A stretch of DNA of 64,000 bases. It comes from Gordionus sp. m RMFG-2023. Its lineage: Eukaryota; Nematomorpha; Gordioida; Chordodea; Parachordodidae. Shown here in pieces: positions 1-44,270 of this stretch. Under the pieces are notes generated by a model that worked only from the letters and a program-made list of their open reading frames with translations, ran no database searches and was not told the origin of the DNA. The stretch is from positions 8,595,561 through 8,659,560 of the forward strand of contig NC_088775.1 in the NCBI RefSeq assembly GCF_954871325.1. The letters are read 5' to 3'. The stretch's first letter is position 1, and the number at the start of each line of letters is the position of its first letter. The translations under genes were made by a program, and so were the position numbers.

Positions 1-502
1 GATTCGTCGGTTACTTGATCAGCAAAAATTCTATTTATCCATTAGATGAAAATGGACTCTTACTACTAGTACTGTCCTAAATTTTTTTTAAACTCGTGTA
101 ATCCCTGGTTAAATACTTAGCCTTATTTTTATTATCGTTACATTAAAATGCTGTGTTGCGTGATGAGATGTCGGGTTCCTTTAGCACGGTGGACAGATAC
201 AATTGTGTCATTGAAATCTAGAGGGTACCCTTTTAGTTAGCATACATAGTCCATAGCTATTTCATAATTGAATCACATCATCAGGGGATGGGCCTCCATG
301 TTATTGGTTTAGGGGAGGCTTGTAAACTCGGGATGATGACTGGATGTCATGATGCCTTTACCATTCCTCTTCTCCCCCACTTAATATAATTATCGTGTAT
401 ACGTTTTAAAAATATAGCGAGGCCGGTCGAAATCTGATAGACCTAGTAAATTTCAGCGAGAATCAAATCTTCGTTCAAAATGCCATTCATTTCTTGTCGC
501 AG
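1..502 (+). other. Intron of the neurobeachin gene (5' window edge)
   Basis: Sequence upstream of the first recognised neurobeachin exon. Stops occur in all frames and no family block could be read in it. It ends in a good acceptor (TTCTTGTCGCAG) at 502. An exon with little similarity could be missed here. Confidence 0.5.
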
Positions 503-32097
<31,595 letters not shown>

Positions 32098-32816
32098 GAA
32101 AAAAATATATAAATTTTAAAATAATTATCATTATGCCCCATTTTGAATTTCATATATGTTTGAACAAAAATTGGCGCGAACCGTAATCATGAACATATGT
32201 TTTTTTCCAAATGTCATTCATTCCTAAGTTGTTTTGTATTATTCTTTTTTTTCCTTAGAACTTTTATTAACATTCCCAAGTAAAAACTTTATTTATTTAT
32301 TTTTTTTACTATAAACTTAAAAAAAAGAGTATTTCTTATTCGTGATTAAAAAATAACATTCATTCATAAAAATACATTCATCTAATTTTATATTGCAATA
32401 TCCTCCTTCATCAATTATTTATTTTTTTTATTTATCAAAATTATAATTCAAAACATTTCCGCGCGAATGCTTATTTTATTTTTACATGCTGTGTCTACGC
32501 AAAAACGAATACACAAATTATAGCCAAAGCTAGACAGAAAAACGATTTTATTTATACGCGCGACAAAACACTAATTTAAAATATTTTAATGAAAATATTA
32601 TTTATGTGATTTAAATCACATTCCCTCCCACCAAAACCCTAAATTTTATATTCCCGTTATTTATATATTTATATTATACACTAAAAAAATATTTGTATTA
32701 TTTTTTTTGATTGAATTTCTTTTGTGTTTTTTTTTGACATTTTATATAATATTATATATGTATATTATTTTAATATAATACTTATTGTAATTGTATAGTT
32801 CCTTTTTTTATTAGAA

Positions 32817-32822
32817 AATAAA
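32817..32822 (+). terminator. Candidate poly(A) signal of the neurobeachin gene
   Basis: AATAAA about 720 nt after the stop codon, with a second AATAAA 16 nt further on (32,838). Earlier exact AATAAA hexamers between the stop and here are not conspicuous, but AT-rich sequence makes the call weak. Confidence 0.35.
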
Positions 32823-33334
32823 TTTTATATTTTCCACAATAAAAAAAAACGCTGGTTTTTTTAAAGAAAACTTTGGTTTAAATTCAATGAGTTTCGAACT
32901 AGGATAGCCATTCGTCAAACTTTTTTCTGGCCGATCTGACATTTTTAGCATTATTTCTCTAATTTTGATGATTGATCAATTTTGACCACTTCTTTCTAGA
33001 GGGATCCAATCCAACACGATTTACCATGATTGATTATTTTTTAAATATGTTTATGAGATCAATTTTTCTTTACTATAAATCAATAATTCTTAGATTATTA
33101 TTATGAATATAATTAAAGACAATATTAAGACAGAAAAATTGCTCTAATAAACAGATTTTAAGAATCGATCAGATGCTTGGCAGGATCTATGAATGCGGCC
33201 TTGAATAAATTTAAAAATGTCAGATTGAGAAAAAAAAGCTTATATGTAGAAAAATGAAAGAAAAATTTTAAAAAATAAGGTTTTCTTCTAATATTTATAA
33301 AAACATTATGGAAAAACACTATAACAAGATTTTG

Positions 33335-34600
33335 AAATCACCGTTTCGATAAATTAGAGAATGTTATTGCCCGTTTAATCAGTTCCTTGCAGAGATTTGG
33401 TGCAAAGTAGAGTATAATTTTATCAGATCGGGCCGATGTTACATTTTTTAAAATATCGGTTATCGACCATCTCCATAGTTTGTAGATTTCTCTCGTCTGC
33501 TTTGGTTGGCCATGTTTCCTAACTATATAGGATGGTTGTAGTATGGAACTGTAAATTTTTCCCTTCAATTTGTGTGGGATTCTTTTGTCTAAAAGCACTA
33601 CAGATAAAGATCTCCACTTTAACCACCCTTGATTAATTGTACTCTTTATCTCTTTCTCTATTGTGCCGTTTGTTTGTATAGTGGAGCCCAAATATTTGCA
33701 GCTTTCAATTACCGATATCTGCCATTCATTTATATCAATAGTCTCTGTTTCATCTCCTCCTATCACCATATACTCCGTCTTTTCTCTATTTACCTTTAGT
33801 CCGTGCTTTTCTATGATATTTATCCAGCTCATTAATTTATCTTTCATATCGTTGGATTCGGCAAGTATCGCAATATCATATTCCACCGTACTGTTTGTGG
33901 TATAGACTGTGCTAATACATCTATTACTGTTATGAAGAGAAGTGGGCTGAGAGTCGCCTTGATTAACTCCCTCAACTATTATGAAGCCTGTTTAAGTACC
34001 AGTTGTGCTACGGACCATTGTTGTAGGGCCCATATACATATCCTGTATTATTCTTATATTTTTTGGGAACCTTTTTATGGCGTAGCGCCTACCAGATAAG
34101 TTTTCTTGGGATTCTATCGAAGGCCTTTTCTAGAGCAAGGAAGGCCATGTGTAGCTTTTTGTTCTTTTTCCTGTATTTTTAACTCATTTGCCTAATTGCG
34201 CAGATAGCATCAGTTGTTGATCTTCCAGCCATAGAGCCAAACTGAGTCTCTCCTATTTTTATTATGTCACTTAACCTTTTTTCTATTATTTTTTCGTAGA
34301 GTTTAAGACAGTGTGACATTAGTTTTGGGCCCCTGTAATTTTGACAATTGTGTGGATCCCCTTTATTTTTGAAAATAGGAACTTAGGTAGCTCTGCTTCC
34401 ATTTTTGAGGGATCTTTTCATTTCCCAGTATTTTATTGTACAGATTTGTAAGGAGATGAATTCCATCATCTCCTAGTGCTTTAAGGCTTTCTTTTGCAAT
34501 ATCATCTGGACCCCTAGCTTTGTTGTTTTTCATATGCTTAAGGCATGTGATTATTTCTTGTTCTGTTATAGGTTGTACAATTTTTGGGAGTGTTCATAAG
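33335..34600 (-). mobile_element. Decayed LINE: reverse-transcriptase domain (RTE-like)
   Basis: Minus-strand remnants follow the order of a non-LTR reverse transcriptase. Near 34,490 a block resembles ALGDDGIHLLTNLYNKIL. Near 34,300 is NYRG and LYEKIIEKRL. Near 34,240 is GETQFGSMAGRSTTDAI, near 34,120 is LEKAFDRIP, and near 33,960 is the G-x-x-QGDS block. Near 33,880-33,590 come LAESN, GLKVNREKTEYMVIGG, KYLGSTIQTNG and INQGWLKWRSL. The longest open piece is 33,338-33,886. Several frame changes and the missing endonuclease show it is dead and 5'-truncated. The motif wording suits RTE-type elements, but the clade was not tested. Confidence 0.8.
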
Positions 34601-35890
34601 CAGTACGATTTATTTTTTTAAATATAAAAATGTATAATGAAATTTATGTTTTATATATTTATAATAGGAATTAAAACTTTATAAAGATATTCAATAAATT
34701 TATATTTTCTCTCTTCTTTAAATAAATATGTTTATGTAATCTTCCATAAACTGGGACCTCCCAGATTTAACATAATTTATTTGAGGTCGCGCCAAATTGG
34801 GTATTTATGCTTCTATTAGCCGGGTTGACAGTTAAATTAAATATTTTAGACATTTATTAAAAATATTTTAAAAAAATGTATATGTGTAACAATTAACAAC
34901 CAAAATTTTGATAATAAAAATATCATTCATCAAAAAAAATATTTTAAAATATAATAGATAAATAAAATTCAACCAATTATAAGACAGATAAACTAATAAA
35001 CTTCAACCAATGATAAGACAGATATATAAATAAAAATAATAACCAATGGTAATTATGGCTCACAAACCATTTACCATATTTTTGTGTTTATTTTTTAATA
35101 TTAATATTGGATTGTTTCTTTTTCTGATTGGTTTTCTAAAATATGTATACAGCGTTTACATATTGAGTGAGGAGGGGGAGGTCAATTAAATTTTTAGATT
35201 TGACGCAATATTTTTCATTAAATCGAAATATATTATTAAAATTTAAACAATCATTTTAAAAAAATCAAATTTTGGGGGGTTATTACTTAAATTTTAAGAA
35301 CTTCGTTTTATTCATTAAATTGAAATATACTAATATAATTTTGCAAAGTCTTGTATTTTTCTAATTACATTATGGAACAAGTATGTTTTATTCCTGACGG
35401 TATTAATTGTTTATTTAAACAAAACTCATAAGTTGCTTCTTCGTTATCAATTTATTCATCTAGGAAATATATATATTTATTATATATACTCTAATAATAA
35501 TCTGATATAGCTTTAAATATGTTAAAAATTCAAAAAGCTAGGAAGTGATAATATTTATATTTAGATATAAAATTTTAAAATTTTTTTAAAAAAAATTAAT
35601 CTATCAGAAAAATAACCAATCCAATATTGATATTTTTATTTTTAAAAAAAACATTTTAAAAAATCCCCCGAAAGAAGCAACAACCAAAGAAAGAAAAACA
35701 TAAAGACTATAAATATGAAATTATAATTAAGGAGAAAAAAAGGTATGAAATTTTTTTTAAAAAAACAAAATCTAGAAAGAAAATAGTGAAGAAAAACTAA
35801 GAAAGAGGAGAAAATTAAGCATAAGAAGGCATGGAAGATTATTCGTTGGAAGAAATAAAATTTGGATAGTTTGAATTAATAATCGCGGTA
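34600..35890. other. AT-rich intergenic sequence between the LINE and the sulfotransferase promoter
   Basis: No gene seen. It holds the second copy of the TAATATTAATATTGGATTG repeat (35,092-35,130) and a related inverted block near 35,600. The 34,960-35,040 part has a direct repeat (AACCAATTATAAGACAGATA and CAACCAATGATAAGACAGAT). Confidence 0.5.
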
Positions 35891-35903
35891 GCAAGCAATG
35901 TTC

Positions 35904-35935
35904 TATATAAAAGAGATTCCTTTGAATGATCAGTC
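35904..35935 (+). promoter_or_regulatory. Core promoter of the sulfotransferase gene: TATA box plus initiator
   Basis: TATATAAAAG at 35,904-35,913 is followed 28 nt later by TCAGTC at 35,930-35,935, an exact match to the animal initiator type TCA(G/T)TY with correct TATA-to-Inr spacing. Predicted start is about 35,932, which leaves some 557 nt of 5' leader before the ATG at 36,489 unless a leader intron is removed. The leader start is visibly less AT-rich than its surroundings. The call is from motif spacing only. Confidence 0.55.
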
Positions 35936-36488
35936 TTTCTCCAATCCGTCTCCATAATTCTTTAAAAAATCATTGAACTTATGCTCTCGAGCCTGGTATG
36001 AATGGAGCGTGCGATGGGTATGAATGAGTAAGAAGAATCTATGGAGTTTTTATTGTGATTTTTCGGGTTTCTGGAAGGACAAGTACGAGACCATCAACTT
36101 TATGGTTATTGAAATCGTTTTTAAATGAAATTATTTGACAGAAAAAAAGTATTTATAAATTGATCCCTTAGTTATTTTTTAAATGGGCTTACTCTGGGAA
36201 TTTTTTTAATTGGAATTCTAGGCATAATCAATGAATGGATGGTAAATTGGAAGTATCTCCCGAAAGAAAATAAATAATATATGCGGGCCACATAATTTCA
36301 GAAAAAGTAAATTATTAAACAAAATTTTCGATTATTTAGAAAATTAATATTTATAAAAATTAGAAAAACAAAATATTTTATGCTGACTTCAATTTTCAAT
36401 ATACAAAATATTCAATAAGGTAAATATTCAAAAAGGTAAATATTATATAAATAAAATAGCAAGTTAATTTGTATAATATTTTTATTTG

Positions 36489-39400
36489 ATGATTAAAAAA
36501 ATTTATTATATCTTGATAGCGTATACATTATATTTATTTTGGCTCATTATTGGTGATAGGGTATATTATATCCAGGTGAATTCAATATCGGATGATTATA
36601 ATCTTTTAAAACCAGCTTCGAAATTGGACTTGATTGGTGATCCAATAAAACCAATAAAATTCAATTTTTCCAGCGACCTACTTGCCTTCATTCACGTGCA
36701 GAAGACGGGTGGAACTCGTTTCGAATATGTCTTAACCCATGACGTCATTGGTGCGCCTAGATGTCACTGTAAAAGAATTGTGAAACTAGTTCACAGATGT
36801 AATTGTCCCAGGGATGTAAAAGCCCATTCCAATGATTCATTCCAAACCTGGCTTTTTTCGAGATTCAATTATAATTCTAAATTATGCGGAGTCCATCCTC
36901 CCTTCATATGGGTCAGAAGATGTTTGCCTATATGGATAAAATACTTAGAATTGCACCAAAATTATAAGGATAAATGGAAATCGTATATTAAAAGTAATGC
37001 TATCGAAATCAAGGATGGTCGAATATCTGGCCCTGGCATTGATTATAACACCATGAGGAAAACCAACTTGGAAAGGTTTAATGTTCATTAAATTAAATAA
37101 CAGTATTATATGTGGTAGGAGTTTAATCTATTCTTCTTTTACTCGGGTGTTTAGAAAATTTTAAAAAGTAATATTTTTTAATTTTGAAAGACCTGATTTT
37201 GCCGAAATCGTATTTCAGCATGTATTGAATACCCATGTGAATTTCAGACAATTTCGCAGTAAATTTTTGTATAAATTTATATAAAAAATATAATATAAAT
37301 CAAGAGTTGTTTAAATGTTGATGACAAAATGTTTCAAATTCATAGGGGAGCTACTAATATACATGTTGAAATACAACTTAACGATTTGATATAAACCCGG
37401 ATTAACATTTACTATATACTTGCTATAATACAAATAATAAGTCGCTTTATGAAGGATGCTTTTGTAGAAATGGTCCAGTTTTTAATTTAAATTCCAAATT
37501 TATTTAAATGAAAACAAAATAATTTTTCTCATGTAATTACTAAGTTACTGAGGATGGTCAATTTAGATTTAGGCTTTAATAAATTTCAAAATATATATAC
37601 AGATATGCATAAGGGTTCTGTAAAAACTTGCTAAGCTAAATGTTTTGATACGCATATTACCTACATATTTTATAAAATTAAATAAAAAAAATTAAAATTA
37701 TTTTTTAAAGTCTAATATAAATATAAATATTTTCTCTCTTTAGCTTTCACCTTTTCTGGTGGTAAGCTCCTTCAACATCCCTCTCCACTTTATGTTATTC
37801 ATACTATCTCTTTTATCTAATTTATACTTCTTTATATTGGCTCTAACTTTATGGCCCCATTGAAGTTTTGGCCTTCCTCTTTTACGTTTATCCATCACTT
37901 CCAAACTCTCAACCTTATTTCCTATTATGAATATAGTTATGAAAATTATGAATTGCACTTAACTATAAATTATTCGCCTAAAGTAACGTCGGTACTAATA
38001 GAAAAGGAATTCTATTCGTTACTTGTTTCAAAAACGTAATGAGAACGCGTTTCTTCTTTTATTTGAGTAGCGGTAACGCAAAACGTTATCCGTTACTTTA
38101 TTTTTTTTTTAAATTTAGATCAACTACCTGAAGTTTATGGTGGTGGAAAAAGAATTTAATTTATTATGATTATATTTTATATACAAAATTATAAAATAAA
38201 AGTACATTTTCTATCTTCATTTCTAAAATTTAAGATATATTTATATAAAGCTTTTTTCAGTAAATAATATTTGAATTTAACAAAATAAAATAACAACTTC
38301 GCGAGGGTAAATAAAATAAGAGATAAATATGTTTTTGTATCAAATCAAATAAGTTCTTGTTGATGTATGAACAATTTAAAGTTTAATTTACAAGTTCCAA
38401 ATAAATCTTCATTTTTGTTTTATTTATTATATTTTTGTTATTGAATTACAATCAATCAAGATTGTTAATCTAATTAATTTACATTACTTTGACAAATTTT
38501 AATAATCAGTGGCGTAGCTAGGAATTTTTCTTAGAGAGGGCCCATACATATAAATGCCTGGGGGGCTTAGCTTCCAGACCCCCCCCCACTTTAACGTGTC
38601 TTCGGCCCTTTTATCCGGCCTTCGGCCGGGTTTACCTTAAAAATCATATTTGTTTTTCTTATAATATAAAAATAAATAACCATTAAAAGAAGTATTCTTT
38701 TTCTTCATAATGTTTTAATCATAAATATAATATTTTAAAAAACTCAATCATTAAATTAAAATATAAGTAATTTTATTACATATCAATAGTATGAAATATA
38801 AAGGCATAAATGCCATAATTTATCATTTTCTACAAACTTAAGAAATGACAATAATTAATATCAAATTTTGTAAACCGCTTATTAATGAAATTTACATGGC
38901 ATAGATAAAATAAATACAGTTGATATATTGTTTATAATTTATATTTTGGATTATATTCAATATTCGAACACATCTATAAAGATGAATATAAACTCTCAGC
39001 AATCGTTCACGCGTTATTTAAATTGTATTAGCCATGGATAAAATTAAAGATCATCGAAGGAAAAGGCACGAAATTATTTCCAGTTTAAAAATATCTTGAA
39101 AAATATAAAGGAAAATCAGATTTGGTTTCTATATATAAAAATAAAAAAAAGTTTTGATGAGTATCTAAATGAAGATTCTTGCGAAGATGATCTAATAAAG
39201 TGTTTTTTTTGAAAATAAAGATCATTCTCTTAATATTTTTAATATCCCCCAATTAAAACGTTTCTTTATTAAATATAATACAACCCTCCCATCCTCTACG
39301 CCAGTTGAAGGTGTGTTTTTAACACAGAGAAAATTGGGTTGAGCCCTAAACGTTCTTATTTATCTGGTCAAAATTTTGAAAAACAATTGTTTTTAAAAAA

Positions 39401-40708
39401 TAAATAAAAAATTATTACAAAAAGATCCCATCTTATAATATATATTTTTATATAATTTTATATTTATTATTTATGGGGTATTTTTTAAGTAATGAGGTAT
39501 AGGAGTTAACCTTTTTGAATAGCGACGTTCCTTTTTTAACAATAAAACAAGTAACTGTAACGCGTTCCTTTTTTTTCAAAGTTGTAACGAGTAACGCGTT
39601 TCTTTTTTGAAGTAACATTTACAGCATTAAAAATTATTTATTTATGTATATTCAAATGAATGTATTATTGGTCATATTGGTCTTGAGCTTAATATCGAAT
39701 AGTGTATCTTTATTAACCTAAGTTCTATCTGGCATTCTAAGTGCAATGATATCCATTATAAGTATCCACAATCCTGGTATTCCATTCCTCCATTTTTCAG
39801 GATTAGCCCTGAGTATATATTGTTGTTAGAAATGGCAAAACCTACCCAAATTTTTTTTTAATTAAATTTTTTTTAAAAAATATTTTATAGAACGTATTTC
39901 ATAAGTCTCGTGAGGGATCCGATAGCTAGATATGTGAGCGAATTTATGCATATCAGGAGAAACCAAGATTGGCACAAATCTTACATAGTATGCCATGATG
40001 AAATAATCCAACAACCTGATTGTTTCTCTAAATATACCAAAAATTTGACTCTTGTGGATTTTGTTTCCTGCAGTAAAAGCTGGTCTAACAATAGAATGAC
40101 TAGACATTTCGCTGATTTACCTTCGATAGAATGTAATAAAAGGTATTATAATTACTGATATATTGTTTTTAATATTTCAAATACTAAAACCAATATAAAT
40201 AAAAAAAACTTGTCCAAATTACTTTACCTTGCTATGATTGTGGAAAATAGTTTCAATAAATAGAACAAAGTTTAAACTATACTTTTTTAGAAAATATATT
40301 TAAATTTAGTTTGAGATATTTTATAATAGCTACCAAAATGTACAAAAAGGAATGTATGATTTTTTATGTACCAATATATTTAAAAAAAGCCTAACCGCTG
40401 ATCAAAAGGATGATTTATTGCTCAAGAATGCCAAATATAATTTGCTGAATGGGTTTCAGGCCTTCGCGATTCCCGAATATTCTAACGAATCTCGATTCCT
40501 TTTTTATAAAATGTTGGGTTTAAATTTTTCCTGGACTTATGAATTTTTGAACCACACTGAATGGATACAATCGTACCAAAATGCTTCCTACTTCATCAAA
40601 CAGAAAATCGCTTATAATAACCGGCTCGATATAGATTTATACGATTTCGCCAAAAATGTATTTCAACTGAGATTAAAGCGTTACAATTACATATTGTCAA
40701 AATCCTGA
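36489..40708 (+). CDS. HS6ST: Heparan sulfate 6-O-sulfotransferase, complete (3 exons, 405 aa)
   Basis: Golgi type II membrane enzyme that transfers sulfate from PAPS to the 6-O position of glucosamine in heparan sulfate. Exons 36489-37075, 39891-40142 and 40330-40708 join in phase 2 and phase 2 without a break; 1,218 nt including the stop. Residues about 4-22 form a single hydrophobic signal anchor. FIHVQKTGGT (residues 68-76) is the PAPS 5'-phosphosulfate loop, TWLFSRF (120-126) and CGVHP are family blocks, and ISLVRDPIARYVSEF (200-214) is the 3'-phosphate motif. NNRMTRHFADL, a match to NNRQVRMLADL, and the C-terminal DIDLYDFAKNVFQLRLKRY close the family pattern. Length fits HS6ST1-3 (about 400-470 aa). 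The first ATG after TTG is taken as start. All motifs look intact. The first intron has collected LINE and hAT debris, and a foldback element lies 50 nt after the poly(A) signal. Confidence 0.93.
37735..37940 (-). mobile_element. LINE fragment: C-terminal end of the second open reading frame
   Basis: Minus strand in the first intron of the sulfotransferase gene. It reads MDKRKRGRPKLQW, followed by KVRANIKKYKLDKRDSMNNI and KWRGMLKELTTRKG, the typical end of an RTE-like LINE protein after the reverse transcriptase. It could belong to the same family as the fragment at 33,335-34,600, which stops before this part. Only the last 60 to 70 codons are present. Confidence 0.7.
37965..39630 (+). mobile_element. 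Degraded hAT element with transposase C-terminal relic
   Basis: Both ends are rich in GTTACTTGTTT and AACGCGTTNC motifs in inverted arrangement, and the right end reads TTTACAGCA, the reverse of the TGCTGTAAA start of the 11,525 element. At about 39,210-39,310 the plus strand resembles the hAT dimerisation region (FIKYNTTLPSSTPVEGVF; consensus FLKYNTTLPSSAPVERLF). Left boundary is unsure. Sits in sulfotransferase intron 1 and carries a second repeat at 38,508-38,640. Confidence 0.6.
38508..38640 (+). repeat. Repeat with GTGGCGTAGCTAGG end, poly-C and CTTCGGC hairpins
   Basis: CAGTGGCGTAGCTAGGAATT is followed by 9 consecutive C (38,579-38,587) and then by hairpin-forming CTTCGGC motifs (TCCGGCCTTCGGCCGG). 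The same kind of end is seen inverted at 31,662-31,681, and similar CTTCGGCGG hairpins are in the MITE at 53,996. Only one end is recognisable, so this is a truncated DNA-transposon copy. Confidence 0.5.
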
Positions 40709-40749
40709 TATTGTTTCATCGAAATATATTATAATATTTTTAATAGGAA

Positions 40750-40755
40750 AATAAA
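40750..40755 (+). terminator. Poly(A) signal of the sulfotransferase gene
   Basis: AATAAA 42 nt after the TGA stop. The foldback element starts 50 nt downstream, so its insertion point is at or just beyond the likely cleavage site, and its terminal repeats could lie in the 3' flank. Confidence 0.6.
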
Positions 40756-41520
40756 GGTTTAGCGAGATATCGCTATATTTTTCAAAAATTTTTTATGTCA
40801 AGTGTAGTGTTGCGTAATCGGCTAATTTTAGCCGACTAAAAACGGCTTAGCCGAGATTTTAGGTGGAATAATCGGCTATGTTAATTAGGTATAGCCTAAA
40901 AATCGGCTAAGCCTAATTAGGCTAAGCCTAAAAATCGGCTAAACCTAATTAGGCTAAGCCTAAAAATCGGCTAAACCTAATTAGGCTAAGCCTAAAAATC
41001 GGCTAAGCCTAAAAATTGGCTAAGCCTAAAAATGGGCTAAGCCTAAAAATTGGCTAAAATAAATTAGTCAAAATTCTGCCTCGATGCTTAGCGTTAGCAC
41101 TACTTATTATTTATTTATTTTAGTAAAATAATTTATTTTATTTATATTTAATGTAAATATTTTATTATTATCAACAAATAAACATGATATGATTTAATAT
41201 TTTTTATTTATATTATTATATTTTGAAATGAAAATAAATTTATTTATTTGATGTTTTTTTAATAAAAAAAATAAAATGCTGCTATATTGTAAAAATGTAA
41301 TATTCTTTATAATATAATTTATTAGTGATTTTCACAATCTTCTTTGTAAATACATCTTTTATTGAGAAATTATATTGTAAATTTTATTAGATAAATAAAC
41401 AATCTTTTAGGTGAAATCTTTTATCATTTTTTTTAAATTATCTATTTATTATTAAATAAGGTGGATTTTATGAAACTTTTTTGATGTTATTTTATATGAT
41501 CTTTAGGATAATATTTTAAT

Positions 41521-42885
41521 GTGACAATTGTCATAATCGTTCTTTTATAAGTTTTTTGAATTTTTTTGAAGAAAGTATGTTAAAATAAGTATTAATAACA
41601 TGTGTAAATACAAATTTAGTGAAGATGTACCAATGAAAAGTGACAATTGTCATAATCGTTATTTTTAAAGTTTTTCGAATTTTTTTGACGAAAATATGTT
41701 AAAATAAGAATTAATAACATGTGTAGATATAAATTTAGTGAAGATGTACCAATGAAAAGTGACAATTGTCATAATGGTTAATTTTAAAGTTTTTGGAATT
41801 TTTTTGACGAAAATTTGTTAAAATAAGTATTAATAACATGTGTAAATATAAATTTAGTGAAGATGTACCATAGAAAAGTGACAATTGTCATAATCGTTAT
41901 TTTTAAAGTTTTTTGAATTTTTTTGACGAAAATATGTTAAAATAAGTATTAATATTATGTCTAAATATAAATTTAGTGAAGATGTACCAATGAAAAGTGA
42001 CAATTGTCATAATCGCTATTTTTAAAGTTTTTTGAATTTTTTTGACGAAAATATGTTAAAATAAGTATTAATAACATGTGTAAATATAAATTTAGTGAAG
42101 ATGTACCATAGAAAAGTGACAATTGTCATAATCGTTATTTTTAAAGTTTTTTGAATTTTTTTGACGAAAATATGTTAAAATAAGTATTAATAACATGTGT
42201 AAATATAAATTTAGTGAAAATGTACCATAGAAAACTGACAATTGTCATAATCGCTATTTTTAAAGTTTTTTGAATTTTTTTGACGAAAATATGTAAAATA
42301 AGTATTAATAACATGTGTAAATATAAATTTAGTGAAGATGTACCAATGAAAAGTGACATTTGTCATAATCGTTAATTTTAAAGTTTTTTGAATTTTTTGA
42401 AGAAAATATGTTAAAATAAGTATTAATAACATGTGTAAATATAAATTTAGTGAAGAAGTACCAATGAAAAGCGACATTTGTCATAATTGTTATTTTTAAA
42501 ATTTTTTGAATTTTTTTGAAGAAAATATGTTAAAATAAATATTAAAAACATGTTTAAATTAAAATTTAGTGAAGATGTGCCATAGAAAAGTGACAATTGT
42601 CATAATCGTTATTTTTAATTTTTTTAATTTTTTTGACGAAAATATGTTAAAATAAGTATTAATAACATGTGTAAATATAAATTTAGTGAAGATGTACCAA
42701 TGAAAAGTGACAATTGTCATAATCGTTATTTTTAAAGTTTTTTGAATTTTATTGACAAAGATATTTTAAAATAAGTATTGATAACATGTTTAAATAAAAA
42801 TTTAGTGAAGATGTACTCTAGATAAGCGACAATTGTCATAATCGTTATTTTTAAAGTTTTTTGATTTTTTTTGACGAAAATAGTT
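41521..42885 (+). repeat. Left array of about 119-bp repeats of the foldback element (12 units)
   Basis: Units start near 41521, 41640, 41759, 41878, 41997, 42116, 42235, 42353, 42471, 42590, 42709 and 42828. Each begins with TGACAATTGTCATAATCG or a variant, then TTTTTGAATTTTTTTGACGA, TATGTTAAAATAAGTATTAA, an ACATGT site and TTTAGTGAAGATGTACCA. The units are very similar, which implies recent amplification or gene conversion. Open frames across them are by-products of the repeat. Confidence 0.9.
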
Positions 42886-43184
42886 AACTTGCATCGATAT
42901 TGATTTTAAAATAGAAAAAAAAGTTTACCCAAATTTTTAACAAGATTGTCTGGTGAAAATTGGTAAAAAAATAATAATTTCTAACTTAGGATTAGATATT
43001 ATGATATAAATTTTGCATATTAATTTCTGACCCGATGAACAAATGTAATAAAATGCCAATTTGCTCCTGTTTATGGGGAAGAATCTATTATTACCATATG
43101 TTTTTCTATGGCATATACTCAGGCAATTTTAATTTTACAATCTATATTTTTACCTATTTACATCAAAGAAATTTTAAAAATAAC

Positions 43185-44270
43185 GATTATGACAATTGTC
43201 ACTTTTCTATAGTACATCTTCACTAAATTTTTATTTAAACATGTTATTATTACTCATTTTAACATATTTTCGTCAACAAAAATCAAAAAACTTAAAAAAT
43301 AATGATTATGACAATTGTCGCTTATCTAGAGTACATCTTCATTAAATTTTTATTTAAACATGTTATATATACATATTTTAAAATATTTTCGTCAAAAAAA
43401 TTCAAAAAACTTTAAGAATAACGATTATGACAATTGTCACCTTTCATTGGTACATCTTCACTAAATTTATATTTACACATGTTATTAATACTTATTTTAA
43501 CATATTTTCGTCAAAAAAATTCAAAAAATTTAAAAAATAACGAATATGACAATTGTCACTTTTCATTGTCTTCACTAAATTTATATTTACACATGTTATT
43601 AATACTTATTTTAACATATTTTCGTCAAAAAAATTCAAAAAACTTTAAAAATAACCATTATGACAATGTCAATAATTTTCTATGGTACATCTTCACTAAA
43701 TTTTATTTAAACATGTTATCAATACTTATTTTAACATATTTTCTTCAAAAAAATTCAAAAAACTTATAAAATAACGAATATGACAACTGTCACTTTTCTA
43801 TGGTACATCTTCACTAAATTTTTATTTAAACATGTTTTTAATACTTATTTTAACATATTTTCTTCAAAAAAATTCCAAAAACTTATAAAATAACGATTAT
43901 GATAATTGTCACTTTTCTATGGTACATCTTCACTAAATTTTTATTTAAACATGTTTTTAATACTTATTTTAACATATTTTCTTCAAAAAAATTCAAAAAA
44001 CTTTAAAAATAACGATTATGACAATTGTCAATTTTCTATGGTACATCTTCACTAAATTTTTATTTAAACATGTTATTAATACTTATTTTAACATATTGTC
44101 GTCAAAAAAATTAAAAAACTTTAAAAATAACGATTATGACAATTGTCACTTTTCTTTGGTACATCTTCACTAAATTTATATTTACACATGTTATTAATAC
44201 TTATTTTAACCTATTTTCTTCAAAAAAATTCAAAAAACTTATAAAATAACGATTATGACAATTGTCACAT
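43185..44270 (-). repeat. Right array of about 119-bp repeats of the foldback element (10 units, inverted)
   Basis: The same repeat in reverse orientation, with GACAATTGTCA cores near 43190, 43310, 43427, 43549, 43663, 43783, 43905, 44026, 44144 and 44257. Several cores carry single changes. The two arrays differ in unit number, so the arms have changed copy number independently since the inverted structure formed. Confidence 0.9.

Noticed and set aside
33425-33475. TCAGATCGGGCCGATG...AAATATCGGTTATCG inside the LINE fragment resembles the ends of the hAT-like element at 11,062.
   Set aside because: Only about 50 bp, no target duplication and no second end. It could be a remnant, but chance similarity or a shared short motif cannot be excluded.
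42141-43769. Open reading frames of 60 to 110 codons with repeated hydrophobic peptides.
   Set aside because: They are translations of the 119-bp repeat units on both strands and repeat with the same period.
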